Below are positions 1 through 8,725 of a DNA stretch of 64,000 bases, one piece after another. The notes below the pieces were generated by a model. That model did not search any database, was not told the DNA's origin, and worked only from the letters and a program-made list of their open reading frames with translations. A program made the translations under genes and the position numbers. Source of the DNA: Sulfurospirillaceae bacterium (GTDB lineage Bacteria > Campylobacterota > Campylobacteria > Campylobacterales > Sulfurospirillaceae); the NCBI GenBank assembly GCA_028692875.1, contig JAQUWL010000004.1, positions 1 to 64,000 on the forward strand. Reading direction: 5' to 3'. Position 1 is the first letter of the stretch; each line of letters begins with the position of its first letter.

Positions 1-563
1 TCTTCATAGTCCCAAAGCTCACGCATAATAACCTCATGAGGGATGATTTCGTTTTGCTTTTGCAAGAAAAGCTTTAGCAGTTTCGCCTCTTTATTTTGCA
101 AAAAAACCTCTTTGCCCTCAACATATAAACTATGTGTTTTTGCATCATACTCTACATGTTTGGCTATGTGAACTTTTTCGCTTGTTGCGTGAAAAAACTC
201 TCTTTTTAAAAGTGTCTCGATGCGCAACAAAAGCTCTTTAAGCTCAAAGGGTTTGCGAATATAGTCATCGCATCCGCTCTGATAACCCAAAGATAGGTCA
301 TCCATACCATTAAGTGAAGTTAAAAAAATAGCAGGAGCTGTATTGTTTTGGGCTCTAACATCTTTCAAAATTGCAAATCCATTTTTAAAAGGAACATTGA
401 CATCCAGCAAAAGTGCATCAAATCGCTCTTCATACAATACCTCTTCTGCCTCTTTTCCGTCATAAACAACTTTAACTTCGTAGCCACTATCTTCTAAAAA
501 TTCGCAAACGGTCTCACTCAAATTAATATCATCTTCGAGTAAAAGCAGGCGAGATTTTTTCAT
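1..563 (-). CDS. OmpR-family two-component response regulator (3' end cut by window edge)
   Basis: I translated this directly from the minus strand, because the gene runs off the left edge. The N-terminal receiver domain shows the acidic pocket (E10, D11, D12), the phospho-acceptor D54 in LLLDVNVP, the switch threonine in FLTSLNG and the conserved lysine in IRKPF. After a linker, the start of an OmpR/PhoB-type winged-helix domain is visible (LFLQKQNEIIPHEVIMRELW). The protein would therefore bind DNA when phosphorylated by a partner histidine kinase, which is not in the window. The start codon overlaps the stop of the upstream DUF1104-like gene (ATGA), so the two are probably co-transcribed. 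The stimulus cannot be inferred. The type call is firm. Confidence 0.93.
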   Translation of the reverse strand, partial: MKKSRLLLLEDDINLSETVCEFLEDSGYEVKVVYDGKEAEEVLYEERFDALLLDVNVPFKNGFAILKDVRAQNNTAPAIFLTSLNGMDDLSLGYQSGCDDYIRKPFELKELLLRIETLLKREFFHATSEKVHIAKHVEYDAKTHSLYVEGKEVFLQNKEAKLLKLFLQKQNEIIPHEVIMRELWDYE

Positions 564-775
564 TTTTTCATTTTTTTTAAATTTTCAAAATATATTATCT
601 TCTCTTCATCACTCATCTTGTCTACTCTTTTTTCCAACTCTTTGTATAAAAGCTCTTTTTTCTCAGGCGTCACATAGCCCATTGATGCCAAAAGCTCCTC
701 GGTACTCATCTCGCTATAATCTGCTTTTGCGAACAAAAAACCAAAAACCAAAAGAGACATAATAATCTTTTTCAT
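560..775 (-). CDS. Small secreted DUF1104-like protein
   Basis: About 71 residues. It starts with a short signal peptide (MKKIIMSLLVFGFLFAKA) followed by a charged, helical region (MSTEELLASMGYVTPEKKEL and a Lys/Glu-rich tail). Size, signal peptide and the 'MS-EEL' start of the mature part resemble DUF1104 periplasmic proteins of Campylobacterota, but I could not run a profile search. I chose the ATG at 775 over the GTG two codons upstream. It lies directly before the response regulator with a 4-bp overlap, so it may be a periplasmic accessory or target of that signalling system. No catalytic motif is visible. Confidence 0.7.
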   Translation of the reverse strand: MKKIIMSLLVFGFLFAKADYSEMSTEELLASMGYVTPEKKELLYKELEKRVDKMSDEEKIIYFENLKKMKK

Positions 776-834
776 CGCCACTCTTTACCTATTTTTCAAA
801 AGCATAACCACAAATTGTGACCCTATTGTGGATT

Positions 835-1437
835 TTACTTTCTAATATCGTTTAGCCACAACGACAAAGCTTCTATCACTTCGCTGGTTGCACCATTAAA
901 AGCCTCTACTGTTCCTTGCGCACCATTTTTATTTGTTACCTCTTTTTTAGAGGATATTTTTGTACTATTGATTACCTGTCCTGTTTTAATATCAACTAGA
1001 CGAAAACGTATGCCTACATGTACGTGGGATTTATTTTCGGCCGAAAACACCTCCTCAAATTCTTGCAAAATAGGCTCCAAAATAAGATTGCTCATCGCCA
1101 TAGATGTACTAGTTACAGTGGAATGAAACTGGTGTTGGTCTTGCAAAGCCTCTGCGATTAGATATTGAAGTCTGGATGAGGGCATCTCGCTCCAAATTCC
1201 ATATTTGTATGGCTGAAGTGCGCCATCTTTTTTATACAAAATAGAGCGAGTATTTAACCCATTACTTCCCTCAATGCGTCCTATTTTTAAAACATCATTG
1301 TTGCTTTGCGTATATCTTTTAATCGACACAACAGGATCTAGCGTATAGTTGTAAGGCTTAATCTGTGGCTCCTTAACTGCACATCCGCTTAATAACAGAA
1401 CAAAAACACTTAGTGTAAATATTGCAAAAAATCTCAT
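835..1437 (-). CDS. ABC-type transport auxiliary lipoprotein (Mla/Pqi type)
   Basis: About 200 residues. A lipoprotein signal (MRFFAIFTLSVFVLLLSGC, lipobox LLSGC, lipidated C19) is followed by a soluble alpha/beta domain. Position after mlaE-mlaF-mlaD, size and fold-type sequence fit the ABC_trans_aux/PqiC family of outer-membrane lipoproteins that work with MCE transporters. The ATG at 1437 is preferred because GAGGAG sits just upstream; the in-frame ATG at 1452 would overlap mlaD and has no better site. A partial inverted repeat (CCACAA/TTGTGG) follows the gene near 808-831 and could be a weak terminator. Family placement is by context plus general pattern. Confidence 0.8.
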   Translation of the reverse strand: MRFFAIFTLSVFVLLLSGCAVKEPQIKPYNYTLDPVVSIKRYTQSNNDVLKIGRIEGSNGLNTRSILYKKDGALQPYKYGIWSEMPSSRLQYLIAEALQDQHQFHSTVTSTSMAMSNLILEPILQEFEEVFSAENKSHVHVGIRFRLVDIKTGQVINSTKISSKKEVTNKNGAQGTVEAFNGATSEVIEALSLWLNDIRK

Positions 1438-1438
1438 A

Positions 1439-2416
1439 TTATCTCCTCTCATTGGGGGCTGGGTTGATAGTCTCTTCTTTAAAAATCAAATCACTTGGGC
1501 TGTCTCTTAGGTTGGTTACTATATCTTTTGTCTCGTTAATCAACCCTCTCAAATCTTCAATCGCGCCTTGCGCTGGAAGTAGGTTTTCTTTTACCATAAC
1601 ATCAATATCAAATGTCCCTTTTTCCAACTTTTCATTTAGCCCTGCCATTGTCTGCTTAACACTTTTTGAAGCATCTCTCATGCTGTTCATCGTGTCTATT
1701 CCTGTATTGTCTATAGCGTTGGTAAAAGATTTTGACATATCACTTACGCCTTTTGCTGCGTTAATTGCAGCTTCTTCAAACACTAAGGCTTGCTCTAAAA
1801 GCTTACTTGCTAACTTTTTCTGCTCTTCAACACCTGCTAAAGTTTGGTTGATTGCATTGGATATATTTGCAGTATTTGCCAAAATATCCTCAATGTTTTT
1901 CAGATTTTTTTCACTTAAAATATCGTCCGCCCTCTCAAAAATCTCTTCTGCTTTTCTGCTAACAGATGTTATCGTTTTATCAAGCCTGCTAAAAACAGAG
2001 GGCTTGGAGTGGATGATGCCGTATTCGCTGTATTTTCCGCCTGTTTGTAGGTTTTTTGCCTCATTGGTTCCGCCTCGTAGCTCAATATAACTCAAACCTG
2101 TTATGCCTTGAGCCTCAACGATAGCGTGTGTATCTTCTTTGATTGGCGTATCTTCTTTGATTTTAATAACAACAGTTACCTCTTCGGCATTGTCGGGATT
2201 TATGTTTATATCTTTAACTTCGCCTATAGCAACGCCTCTAAGTTTTACTGGCGCTTTTAAGTTTAGCCCCGCAACAGACTCTTTTGTGTTGACTTTGTAG
2301 TACTTAAAAACCGTGTCTTCATTGTAGTTGCTAAACCAAACGATGACCGCTACAATACAAACAGTGATAACCAATACGAAAACACCGACCAAAATATAGC
2401 TTATTTTATTTTCCAT
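1439..2416 (-). CDS. mlaD: MlaD-like MCE-domain protein
   Basis: 325 residues. An N-terminal membrane anchor (about residues 7-29) is followed by an MCE domain at about 38-120, with the typical stretch VAGLNLKAPVKLRGVAIGEV and ITGLSYIELRGG. The rest is a long predicted helical/coiled-coil tail (about 145-310) like that of longer MCE proteins, which form a periplasmic tunnel for lipids. It is the substrate-binding part of the retrograde phospholipid transport complex with MlaE and MlaF encoded upstream. It ends 1 bp before the lipoprotein ATG. The C-terminal 'PAPNERR' is hydrophilic, so the protein is anchored only at its N terminus in the inner membrane. Confidence 0.93.
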   Translation of the reverse strand: MENKISYILVGVFVLVITVCIVAVIVWFSNYNEDTVFKYYKVNTKESVAGLNLKAPVKLRGVAIGEVKDININPDNAEEVTVVIKIKEDTPIKEDTHAIVEAQGITGLSYIELRGGTNEAKNLQTGGKYSEYGIIHSKPSVFSRLDKTITSVSRKAEEIFERADDILSEKNLKNIEDILANTANISNAINQTLAGVEEQKKLASKLLEQALVFEEAAINAAKGVSDMSKSFTNAIDNTGIDTMNSMRDASKSVKQTMAGLNEKLEKGTFDIDVMVKENLLPAQGAIEDLRGLINETKDIVTNLRDSPSDLIFKEETINPAPNERR

Positions 2417-2423
2417 TATTTCC

Positions 2424-3149
2424 TCAGTTTAAAAAGTTTCGCAACTCTTTATTGGTTGTCTCTTGTAGTTCTGATATATTCCCATCAAAAATCACTTTTT
2501 TATTTCCCAATATAATAAATCTATCCAAAACTCCCTCAATAGTATCTTTATCATGCGTAACCATTACCACCGTAATCCCCAATGTCTGCCTTAACATAAC
2601 AATCAGCTCATCAAAGCCACGAGCACTTTTCGGGTCAAGTCCAGAAGTTGGCTCATCCAAAAAAAGCAGTTTTGGATCAAGTGCTAATGCTCTAGCAAGT
2701 CCGGCTCTTTTTTTCATTCCTCCACTTAACTCGCTAGGATACATGTAAGCTGTCTTTTCGGGCAAACCAACCATTGAGAGCTTCATCAAAGCGGATTCAA
2801 ATATCAATTTATCTGGAATGTCTGTATACTCTTTAAGAGCAATGGATATATTTTCTACTATATTTAAAGAGGTAAAAAGTGCACCAAATTGAAATAAAAC
2901 ACCCCATTGAGATTGGAGTTTTTTTTCATTCTCTTTTGAGATGCCTACCACACTATTGTCTAGTACCTCAAGCTCTCCGCCTGCTATCTTTTGCAACAAA
3001 ATCATCTCTCTTAGTAGTGTCGTTTTACCGCTACCGCTACCACCCAAAAGACCGAAAATCTCCCCTTGCTTGATATCAAAACTCACACCATCGTGGATAA
3101 CATTGTCGCCAAAACGAGTAACAATATTTCTAGCTTTAACAACTATCAT
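2424..3149 (-). CDS. mlaF: MlaF-like ABC transporter ATPase
   Basis: 241 residues from the ATG at 3149, which overlaps the mlaE stop (ATGA). A longer in-frame version from 3203 would run into mlaE and starts with non-conserved sequence. Walker A is GGSGSGKTTLLREM, the signature is LSGGMKKRAGLARALA, Walker B is LLFLDEPTSGLDP and the H-loop is VTHD. The GGMKKR variant of the signature is characteristic of the Mla/Mkl (phospholipid) ATPase subfamily. It powers lipid transfer by the MlaE permease. The downstream gap to mlaD is 7 bp. Confidence 0.95.
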   Translation of the reverse strand: MIVVKARNIVTRFGDNVIHDGVSFDIKQGEIFGLLGGSGSGKTTLLREMILLQKIAGGELEVLDNSVVGISKENEKKLQSQWGVLFQFGALFTSLNIVENISIALKEYTDIPDKLIFESALMKLSMVGLPEKTAYMYPSELSGGMKKRAGLARALALDPKLLFLDEPTSGLDPKSARGFDELIVMLRQTLGITVVMVTHDKDTIEGVLDRFIILGNKKVIFDGNISELQETTNKELRNFLN

Positions 3150-4282
3150 AGCCCCAACTCCGTTAACAATACAGAGATGATGGCGTCCATAGCAATTACC
3201 CAAAAAATCGCATTCACTACACTTATTGTCGTGTAGCGTCCTACACTTTCGGTATTATTATCTATCTGAAAACCTCTAAAACATCCAATAGTTGCAACAA
3301 TCCAACCAAAAATAGGAGCCTTAATTAAACCGATAATAAAATGTTTTAAATCAACACTACTGTGCATCCTGTCAATAAATTCAAAAAAACTTACATCCAG
3401 CGTTGTGGCAGCAACCGTCATGCCACCAAAGATAGACACAACATCTGCAAAAAAGACCAATAATGGTAGTGATATCATCAAGCCAAAAACCCTAGGCAAT
3501 ACCAAAAAATTCCACGGCGAAAAACCCATCGTACGCATAGCATCTATCTCATCAGTAATCTTCATAACACCGATTTGTGCCGTGTATGCCGAAGCACTTC
3601 TGCCCGCAACAACGATGGCTGTTAAAAGTGGTGCTAACTCTCTAGTTGCGGATATCGTTACCATCTCAACAATAAAAATATTTGCACCAAATTTTTCTAA
3701 TTGCACTGCACCTTGATAAGCAATAACAACGCCGATTAAAAAAGAGGTTAAAAAGATAATTGGAAGTGCCATCAGTCCGCTATTTTCAATATGATACAAA
3801 ACAGCACGAAAGCGTATTTGATTTGGAAACATAAAAGAGTCGATGCCACGATGCGTTAATTCCCCAACGAAAGAGAAAAAAACAGTTAGCGTTTTATACC
3901 CTTCAACCACCAACCTGCCAAGGTTTTCAAGATTTTTTAATAAAATATTTTGCTTAGATGACTTTTCTCTTGAGGGCGGAAAATTATTTTCGCATGCCAC
4001 AAAAAGCTTTTCAAATCTTTCACTCATTCCGATTTTTTCAATCTTACATGTAGAGGGTATATTTTTAATAAAATGTAAAATAAGAATAATCCCATGGGTG
4101 TCAAACTCTTCTATTTTAGAGCAATCAAAAACAATCTGCTCGAACTCAAAATCTCTTTTGCCTTCAAGCCTGTCCATCTTTTTATAAAGTTTCTTGATGT
4201 TTTGAATCGTCCAATTTCCTATTAGTTGACACTTTAAAACCTGTGCACTTCTTAAAAAAACCACATTGGGTTGATTATTCAT
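3146..4282 (-). CDS. mlaE: MlaE-like permease with N-terminal STAS domain
   Basis: 378 residues, longer than stand-alone MlaE (about 260). Residues 1-115 form a STAS-like domain (IVFDCSKIEEFDTHGIILIL), which in E. coli is the separate protein MlaB. The remainder is a MlaE permease with five or so membrane segments and the conserved cytoplasmic stretch ATRELAPLLTAIVVAGRSA / EIDAMRTMG. This is an MlaB-MlaE fusion, an arrangement known in Campylobacterota. It is first in the operon mlaE-mlaF-mlaD-lipoprotein, whose genes overlap or nearly touch. The complex should move phospholipids between outer and inner membranes. Confidence 0.94.
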   Translation of the reverse strand: MNNQPNVVFLRSAQVLKCQLIGNWTIQNIKKLYKKMDRLEGKRDFEFEQIVFDCSKIEEFDTHGIILILHFIKNIPSTCKIEKIGMSERFEKLFVACENNFPPSREKSSKQNILLKNLENLGRLVVEGYKTLTVFFSFVGELTHRGIDSFMFPNQIRFRAVLYHIENSGLMALPIIFLTSFLIGVVIAYQGAVQLEKFGANIFIVEMVTISATRELAPLLTAIVVAGRSASAYTAQIGVMKITDEIDAMRTMGFSPWNFLVLPRVFGLMISLPLLVFFADVVSIFGGMTVAATTLDVSFFEFIDRMHSSVDLKHFIIGLIKAPIFGWIVATIGCFRGFQIDNNTESVGRYTTISVVNAIFWVIAMDAIISVLLTELGL

Positions 4283-4347
4283 CTGCCTACCTATGATAGA
4301 AAATTAGAAAATTATAACATAAACAAAAACTCCCCAAAAGGCTATCT

Positions 4348-4851
4348 TTAAGGCACAATAAAATCATTTCTATTGTAGCGGTTAATCGTCTCTTCGTATC
4401 TATCAATAATCAATTTAAGCTCTTCAAAAAAATCTTTGTCTATTAAAAAATCTTTTTTTCCTTTATGAAGCTCTATGTATCCTTGTTTTTTAGCATTATC
4501 ATCCAAAACACCCTCAATAGAGTCAGCCTTTTGATTGCTTAAACGCAAAAGTTCATGCCCAAGCCCTGTAACCCATTTGTTCATATACTCTACATCTTTA
4601 GGGTAAATCTTAACCGCTTCTAGCACAACTAGTTTTCCATCTTTAAGAGCGTATTTATGTTCTGTAATAGTCTCATCTTTGGTATCGTAAGTTACGAAAC
4701 TCTTGCCGACCAATACAGTTTGGATTTTTTGCTCATCTGTTTTTGGCAACTCGAAACCAATAGCTTTGGGGTTTATGGATTGCACACTAACAACTCTTGT
4801 GCAGCCTGTTATAAAAAACAGACAGAGTAAAATAATAGTTACTTTTTTCAT
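4348..4851 (-). CDS. Lipoprotein of unknown function
   Basis: 167 residues. Signal peptide with lipobox (MKKVTIILLCLFFITGCTR, C17) and a mature part rich in charged residues without a recognised motif. The C-terminal half (about 120-165) is Lys/Glu-rich and probably helical. It is encoded between the mla operon and the superoxide-reductase-like gene on the same strand, separated from mlaE by 65 bp with no clear terminator. I do not recognise a family; the safest statement is that it is exported and lipidated. Confidence 0.75.
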   Translation of the reverse strand: MKKVTIILLCLFFITGCTRVVSVQSINPKAIGFELPKTDEQKIQTVLVGKSFVTYDTKDETITEHKYALKDGKLVVLEAVKIYPKDVEYMNKWVTGLGHELLRLSNQKADSIEGVLDDNAKKQGYIELHKGKKDFLIDKDFFEELKLIIDRYEETINRYNRNDFIVP

Positions 4852-4937
4852 CTATATTTCCTACTATAAATTTAGTGGAAGTATACCATCACAAACAATT
4901 AAAGCAAGGAGTTTTAACCCCTTTGCTAGAAAGTTTT

Positions 4938-5363
4938 TTAGAGTTTTACAGAAGCGGAGTAATCCCCGTGTAGATTACATCTTGAAATCGCTTCCAAAAC
5001 TGATACCCCTTGGGTCTTAACTTTTGTCGCCAAATACCCTTTTGAAGCCGTAGGCTCCAAAATAACATTTGCCACTTTTTTCCCATCCGCATTTAATACA
5101 ATTTCATAAATCCAGTGATTATCCACACTAGGATGAATAATGCCTTTTTGACCTATTGTCACTTCTACAAGTGCATAGCCTTTATCATCAACTTTGCCCA
5201 CTTGTATCTCTGGAGAGTGTTTAAGCTCAAATTCTGTTGGATTTTGAGGGTCTACAACCTTCATAACCTTTTTGTTTATTATAAGCTTTTCATCGTACGC
5301 CAAACCCGAAGTGGCAACCATAGCCACACCTGCTACTACCTTAAGAGCATCTCTTCTATCCAT
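4938..5363 (-). CDS. Tat-signal superoxide-reductase-like (class II desulfoferrodoxin/neelaredoxin) protein
   Basis: 141 residues from the ATG at 5363, which has a strong AGGAGG site 6 bp upstream; the ATG at 5393 lacks one. The N terminus is a twin-arginine type signal (DRRDALK then a hydrophobic stretch VVAGVAMVATSGLA). The mature part keeps all five iron ligands expected for superoxide reductase: H49 (KHSPEI), H77 (HPSV), H83 (NHW), C129 and H132 (CNLHG). The N-terminal rubredoxin-type Fe site of class I enzymes is absent. Known family members reduce superoxide to hydrogen peroxide and are usually cytoplasmic; the Tat signal implies a folded iron protein exported to the periplasm. The electron donor is unknown. 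Confidence 0.85.
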   Translation of the reverse strand: MDRRDALKVVAGVAMVATSGLAYDEKLIINKKVMKVVDPQNPTEFELKHSPEIQVGKVDDKGYALVEVTIGQKGIIHPSVDNHWIYEIVLNADGKKVANVILEPTASKGYLATKVKTQGVSVLEAISRCNLHGDYSASVKL

Positions 5364-5467
5364 TTTGTGCCTCCTGTGATATTTATGTGACAATTTTATG
5401 TTTAATCACCTTAAAATCAAAACTGCCTTTAAAACTAGTTCACTCACGCACAATTTTTACAAGAATT

Positions 5468-5965
5468 CTATTTCATATTTGTAAAATTTATAGGAATCTC
5501 CAAATCTCTCTCGCGTATTGCTTTTATTGCGGTTTGCAAATCATCAATAGACTTTCCAACAACCCTAACAATATCTCCCCTGATAGAAGCTTGTACTTTG
5601 AGCTTCAAATCCTTAATCTCTTTTACTATCGTCTTTGCATCATCACTTGAAATAGCATCAATAATCGAAACAAGGAGTCTTGTTTTATTGCCTCCAGCCA
5701 CTTCTGTTTTTGCCTTTTTAAAAGCCTTTGATGAGATTCCTCGCTTGATAGCCTCGCCAACCAAAGCATCATACATCGCCTCAGCCTTGCTATCACTTGT
5801 AGTTAAAAGTGTAATAGTTTTTGCCTTTTCATTGTAGTCAAACTCGCACGTGACACCTTTAAAATCCCATCGGTTCGTGATAACTTTTTTTGCTTGCTCA
5901 AAAGCGTCTTTAAATTTTTGCTTATCTATCTCTGCACTTATGTCAAAACTATGTTCTGTTGCCAT
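5468..5965 (-). CDS. yajQ: YajQ family nucleotide-binding protein
   Basis: 165 residues, the usual length of the YajQ/DUF520 family. The start MATEHSFDISAEIDKQKFKD and ITNRWDFKG are characteristic, as is the central RGISSKAFKKAKTEVAGGNK. Family members bind nucleic acid or nucleotides; some bind cyclic di-GMP and alter transcription. It closes a same-strand run that starts near 9436 and matches the order I recall for Cj0370-Cj0374 of C. jejuni. The stretch 5364-5467 downstream holds no gene. Confidence 0.94.
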   Translation of the reverse strand: MATEHSFDISAEIDKQKFKDAFEQAKKVITNRWDFKGVTCEFDYNEKAKTITLLTTSDSKAEAMYDALVGEAIKRGISSKAFKKAKTEVAGGNKTRLLVSIIDAISSDDAKTIVKEIKDLKLKVQASIRGDIVRVVGKSIDDLQTAIKAIRERDLEIPINFTNMK

Positions 5966-5992
5966 CTGTTCTCCTTTTCTCTACATGTAAAT

Positions 5993-6928
5993 CTACATTG
6001 TCTCCATGTAACTTTGTATATTGTTTGCTACCATCTCTACTAATCTTTGTCTTGCTTCAACACTAGCCCAAGCAACGTGAGGAAATATCACTAAACGCTC
6101 TTTGTGTTTTACGTTTAAAAGAGGGTTGTCTTGCTCTATCGGCTCTACTGTTGTCACGTCAAGGCCAGCATAAATTTCTTGTTTATCTATAGCATTTGCC
6201 AAAGCATGCTCGTCCACAATAGAGCCTCTACCAAGATTCAACAAAAGTGCACCTTTTTTCATCAGTGAAAGCTCTTTTTCGCCTATCAAGCCTTTGGTTT
6301 TATCGTTTAATGGCGAGTGTATTGAGACTATATCACAACTGCTCAACATTTCATTTAGCTCAACCCTAGAATAATTGCTATCATTATTAACGCCAGACGT
6401 TGAAAAATATACCACTTGTGCACCAAACGCCTCAGCTATTTTTGCAACCTCTTTTCCTATAGTACCAAAACCCACAATTCCCCACTTTTTACCTTTTATT
6501 TCGCATACAGGTCTATCAAGATGGGTAAAAATATCGTTTTTTGACCACTCTTTGGATTTTACATAATTGTCATAATATGAACTTTGCCCTATAAGATAAA
6601 GTGCGAGTGTAAAAGTTGTTTGTGCTACACTAAAGGTTGAATAACCTGCTACGTTTTTAACCACAATGCCTCTTTTTTTTGCATACTCCAAGTCAATATT
6701 ATTCATTCCTGTAGCAGTTACACAAATAAGTCCCATATTTGGGCATGCGTCCATTGTTTTGGCATCAATAACAACTTTATTTGTTAGAACAATTTTTGCA
6801 TCTCCAATACTTTCAATACACTTTTCCTTAGAAGTTGTCTCAAAAACCTCAACCTCTCCAAACTGCTTAAAAACACTCAAATCAATATCTTTGCCCAATG
6901 TTTTTGCATCTAAAATAACAATTTTCAC
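5993..6928 (-). CDS. D-isomer-specific 2-hydroxyacid dehydrogenase
   Basis: 311 residues. The Rossmann nucleotide-binding motif GIVGFGTIGKEVAKIAEAFG lies at about 150-170, and the catalytic Arg/Glu/His set appears as LLNLGRGSIVDE, TTVEP and FPHVAW. Length and layout fit glycerate/hydroxypyruvate reductase-type enzymes (HprA-like), which interconvert 2-keto and D-2-hydroxy acids with NAD(P)H. Exact substrate cannot be read from sequence. The gene starts 3 bp after the stop of the glutathionylspermidine-synthase-like gene, so they share a transcript. A TACATGTA site (5982-5989) lies in the short gap to yajQ. Confidence 0.92.
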   Translation of the reverse strand: MKIVILDAKTLGKDIDLSVFKQFGEVEVFETTSKEKCIESIGDAKIVLTNKVVIDAKTMDACPNMGLICVTATGMNNIDLEYAKKRGIVVKNVAGYSTFSVAQTTFTLALYLIGQSSYYDNYVKSKEWSKNDIFTHLDRPVCEIKGKKWGIVGFGTIGKEVAKIAEAFGAQVVYFSTSGVNNDSNYSRVELNEMLSSCDIVSIHSPLNDKTKGLIGEKELSLMKKGALLLNLGRGSIVDEHALANAIDKQEIYAGLDVTTVEPIEQDNPLLNVKHKERLVIFPHVAWASVEARQRLVEMVANNIQSYMETM

Positions 6929-6931
6929 TCT

Positions 6932-8113
6932 TTATCCTTTTAGAATATGACCAACAAATTTTGAAAAATTATTTAAAATAAGTCCGCCTTTTCTAAAACC
7001 AAGTCCGCACGCCTCATACGCAAAAAAGACTCCAGCTTGGTATCTTTGACCATGCTTGTCTTGTGGCAAATCTACAAATTCTTGATATATTGGCGTAAAA
7101 TTTTCGTATTCGCCAGATTCTTTTTCAATAACAACACCTTTTTCATCATAAATAACAGTGTTAGCACCTTCTCGCCCAAAAGCTCTTTTTTCAACATACT
7201 TTTTACCGACAATTGGCTCAAAAGAAGTCTCTAAAAGCAGTGGATGATTTGGAAATAGCTCCCACAATATCTTCATAAAAGCTTTGCTTTGAAAAATCAA
7301 AGTGTATGCAGGATTTAAAATAATAGCTTTTTGCTCTTTTATGATTTCATTTAACAAAAGTGCCAAATCCGGCTCTTCAATAGCAATATTTTCCCAAGGA
7401 AGAAGTTTAAACCAAAATTCAAAGTTTTCATCATCTTTAAAAATTCCTTCATTTCCCACAAACCCAACTTCATCAACATAAGCAAAATCAGTGTTAAAAC
7501 CTGCTTCATTGGCAGCTATTTGCAAAAATCTAACAGTATTTTCATCTTCAATAATTCCCTTTACCGACGAAAATAAAATCTTCCATCCCTGATAGTACTG
7601 CTGAAACTCTTGCGTATCTCCACCCAAAACCACAAGGCGTTTAAAATTCTCTTTTATGGCATCAAATACGTTATTAAACTGCTCATCTTCGTCCATTTTA
7701 TTCATCTTCAGTATAGCCCATTGAACGATAGCCGTCTCAAAAAGAGATGTTGGAGTATCAGCATTAAATTCCAAAAGCTTTATCGGCTTTCCATCAACCC
7801 CTCCAGCAAAATCAAATCTTCCGTACAGATGCCAATGCACATCGTTTTCCCAAGAATGCTTAATAACCTCAACCAAATTAAAAGGAATGTTAAGGTCGTG
7901 GAATAGATTATTATCAATAACATGCTCAGCACCCTCGACAAACATATCGTATAGCTCGTTAGTCGCCTCATAATAAGCCTCTGCCTCGTCGTGGCTTACG
8001 ACAACTAGTTCATCAGCCACATACAAAGAATCATCATTATCTGTATGCCACATAAATCCGATAGACTCTAAAAAATCCTTACTTAAGGGCTTAACATTAA
8101 TGGTTTGTATCAT
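6932..8113 (-). CDS. Glutathionylspermidine synthase family ATP-grasp protein
   Basis: 393 residues. The sequence LLEFNADTPTSLFE near residue 120, and the C-terminal segments EPIVGKKYVEKRAFGREG and YQAGVFFAYEACGLGFR, are characteristic of the C-terminal (ligase) domain of glutathionylspermidine synthases, which has an ATP-grasp fold. No amidase domain is present. In Campylobacterota the family occurs alone and its true amide-forming reaction is not settled, so I would not assume glutathionylspermidine is made. It is packed between the UPF0323 lipoprotein (3 bp) and the hydroxyacid dehydrogenase (3 bp). Confidence 0.9.
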   Translation of the reverse strand: MIQTINVKPLSKDFLESIGFMWHTDNDDSLYVADELVVVSHDEAEAYYEATNELYDMFVEGAEHVIDNNLFHDLNIPFNLVEVIKHSWENDVHWHLYGRFDFAGGVDGKPIKLLEFNADTPTSLFETAIVQWAILKMNKMDEDEQFNNVFDAIKENFKRLVVLGGDTQEFQQYYQGWKILFSSVKGIIEDENTVRFLQIAANEAGFNTDFAYVDEVGFVGNEGIFKDDENFEFWFKLLPWENIAIEEPDLALLLNEIIKEQKAIILNPAYTLIFQSKAFMKILWELFPNHPLLLETSFEPIVGKKYVEKRAFGREGANTVIYDEKGVVIEKESGEYENFTPIYQEFVDLPQDKHGQRYQAGVFFAYEACGLGFRKGGLILNNFSKFVGHILKG

Positions 8114-8116
8114 AAA

Positions 8117-8722
8117 TCAACCGCCTGTACTAAATGTTGAGCTAGAGCTAGAGCTTTTATTTGAACCAAAAAAACCACTGCTTTTTGATGTGGATGAGGT
8201 GGCTGAAGTAGCTTTTGCTTTATTGAAGCTATCTGTGCTACGAGAATAAGTTTGTGGACTCTTGTATGTTGTACTTCTTTGATTTTGGTAATTTTGGTTA
8301 TTAAATAATTTTCCACCTATCCAACTTCCCAATATCGCACCAGCAGCACTTGAGAGAAGTATACCTCCCAAACTTGGAGAGTTTGAGCTAAGCTGAGGGT
8401 TTGTGAGTGTTGATGTATTGTTTTCTATCCTAGCAGACTCTTCTTTGATTAGAGCATCCATCTCCTCTTTGGTCAATATTCTCTCGCCTCCACCAAACTC
8501 TCGCAAAATAACTCTCGTATCTTTACTCGGATACTCTTCTACTATTTTGTACTGTTTTGGCTGCACCTCTTCAATAACAACAAATGCTCCTTGAATTTTT
8601 GCTGCCTCCTCTAAAGCATTTTTATCATCTTGCTTGCTATCACATCCTTGCATACCTGCAATAACAAATACGCTCAAGCCACCTGCAATCGCATATTCTG
8701 AAATTTTTCTAATATATCCCAT
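8117..8722 (-). CDS. UPF0323 family lipoprotein
   Basis: 201 residues. A hydrophobic N terminus (about 11-24) ends at C27 in GMQGCDSK, a weak lipobox. The central region (EEVQPKQYKIVEEYPSKDTR, LTKEEMDALIKEE) is what I recall of the Campylobacterota-specific UPF0323 family (Cj0371-like). The tail (about 140-201) is low complexity, rich in Ser/Thr/Gly and ending FSTGG, probably disordered. The AAILGSWIGG-type hydrophobic stretch at about 125-140 may touch the membrane. Function is unknown; in C. jejuni the homologue has been linked to virulence or motility. It is co-transcribed with the HTH gene upstream (3 bp gap). Confidence 0.87.
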   Translation of the reverse strand: MGYIRKISEYAIAGGLSVFVIAGMQGCDSKQDDKNALEEAAKIQGAFVVIEEVQPKQYKIVEEYPSKDTRVILREFGGGERILTKEEMDALIKEESARIENNTSTLTNPQLSSNSPSLGGILLSSAAGAILGSWIGGKLFNNQNYQNQRSTTYKSPQTYSRSTDSFNKAKATSATSSTSKSSGFFGSNKSSSSSSTFSTGG

Positions 8723-8725
8723 TTG

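Noticed and set aside
1422-2090. Long open frame on the + strand opposite mlaD
   Set aside because: It is antisense to a gene with a clear MCE domain, has no ribosome site and its translation is a Ser/Phe-rich shadow.
8117-8250. Ser/Gly repeat in the UPF0323 tail as a repeat array
   Set aside because: It is low-complexity coding sequence, with no regular unit or spacer, so no CRISPR or tandem repeat is supported.
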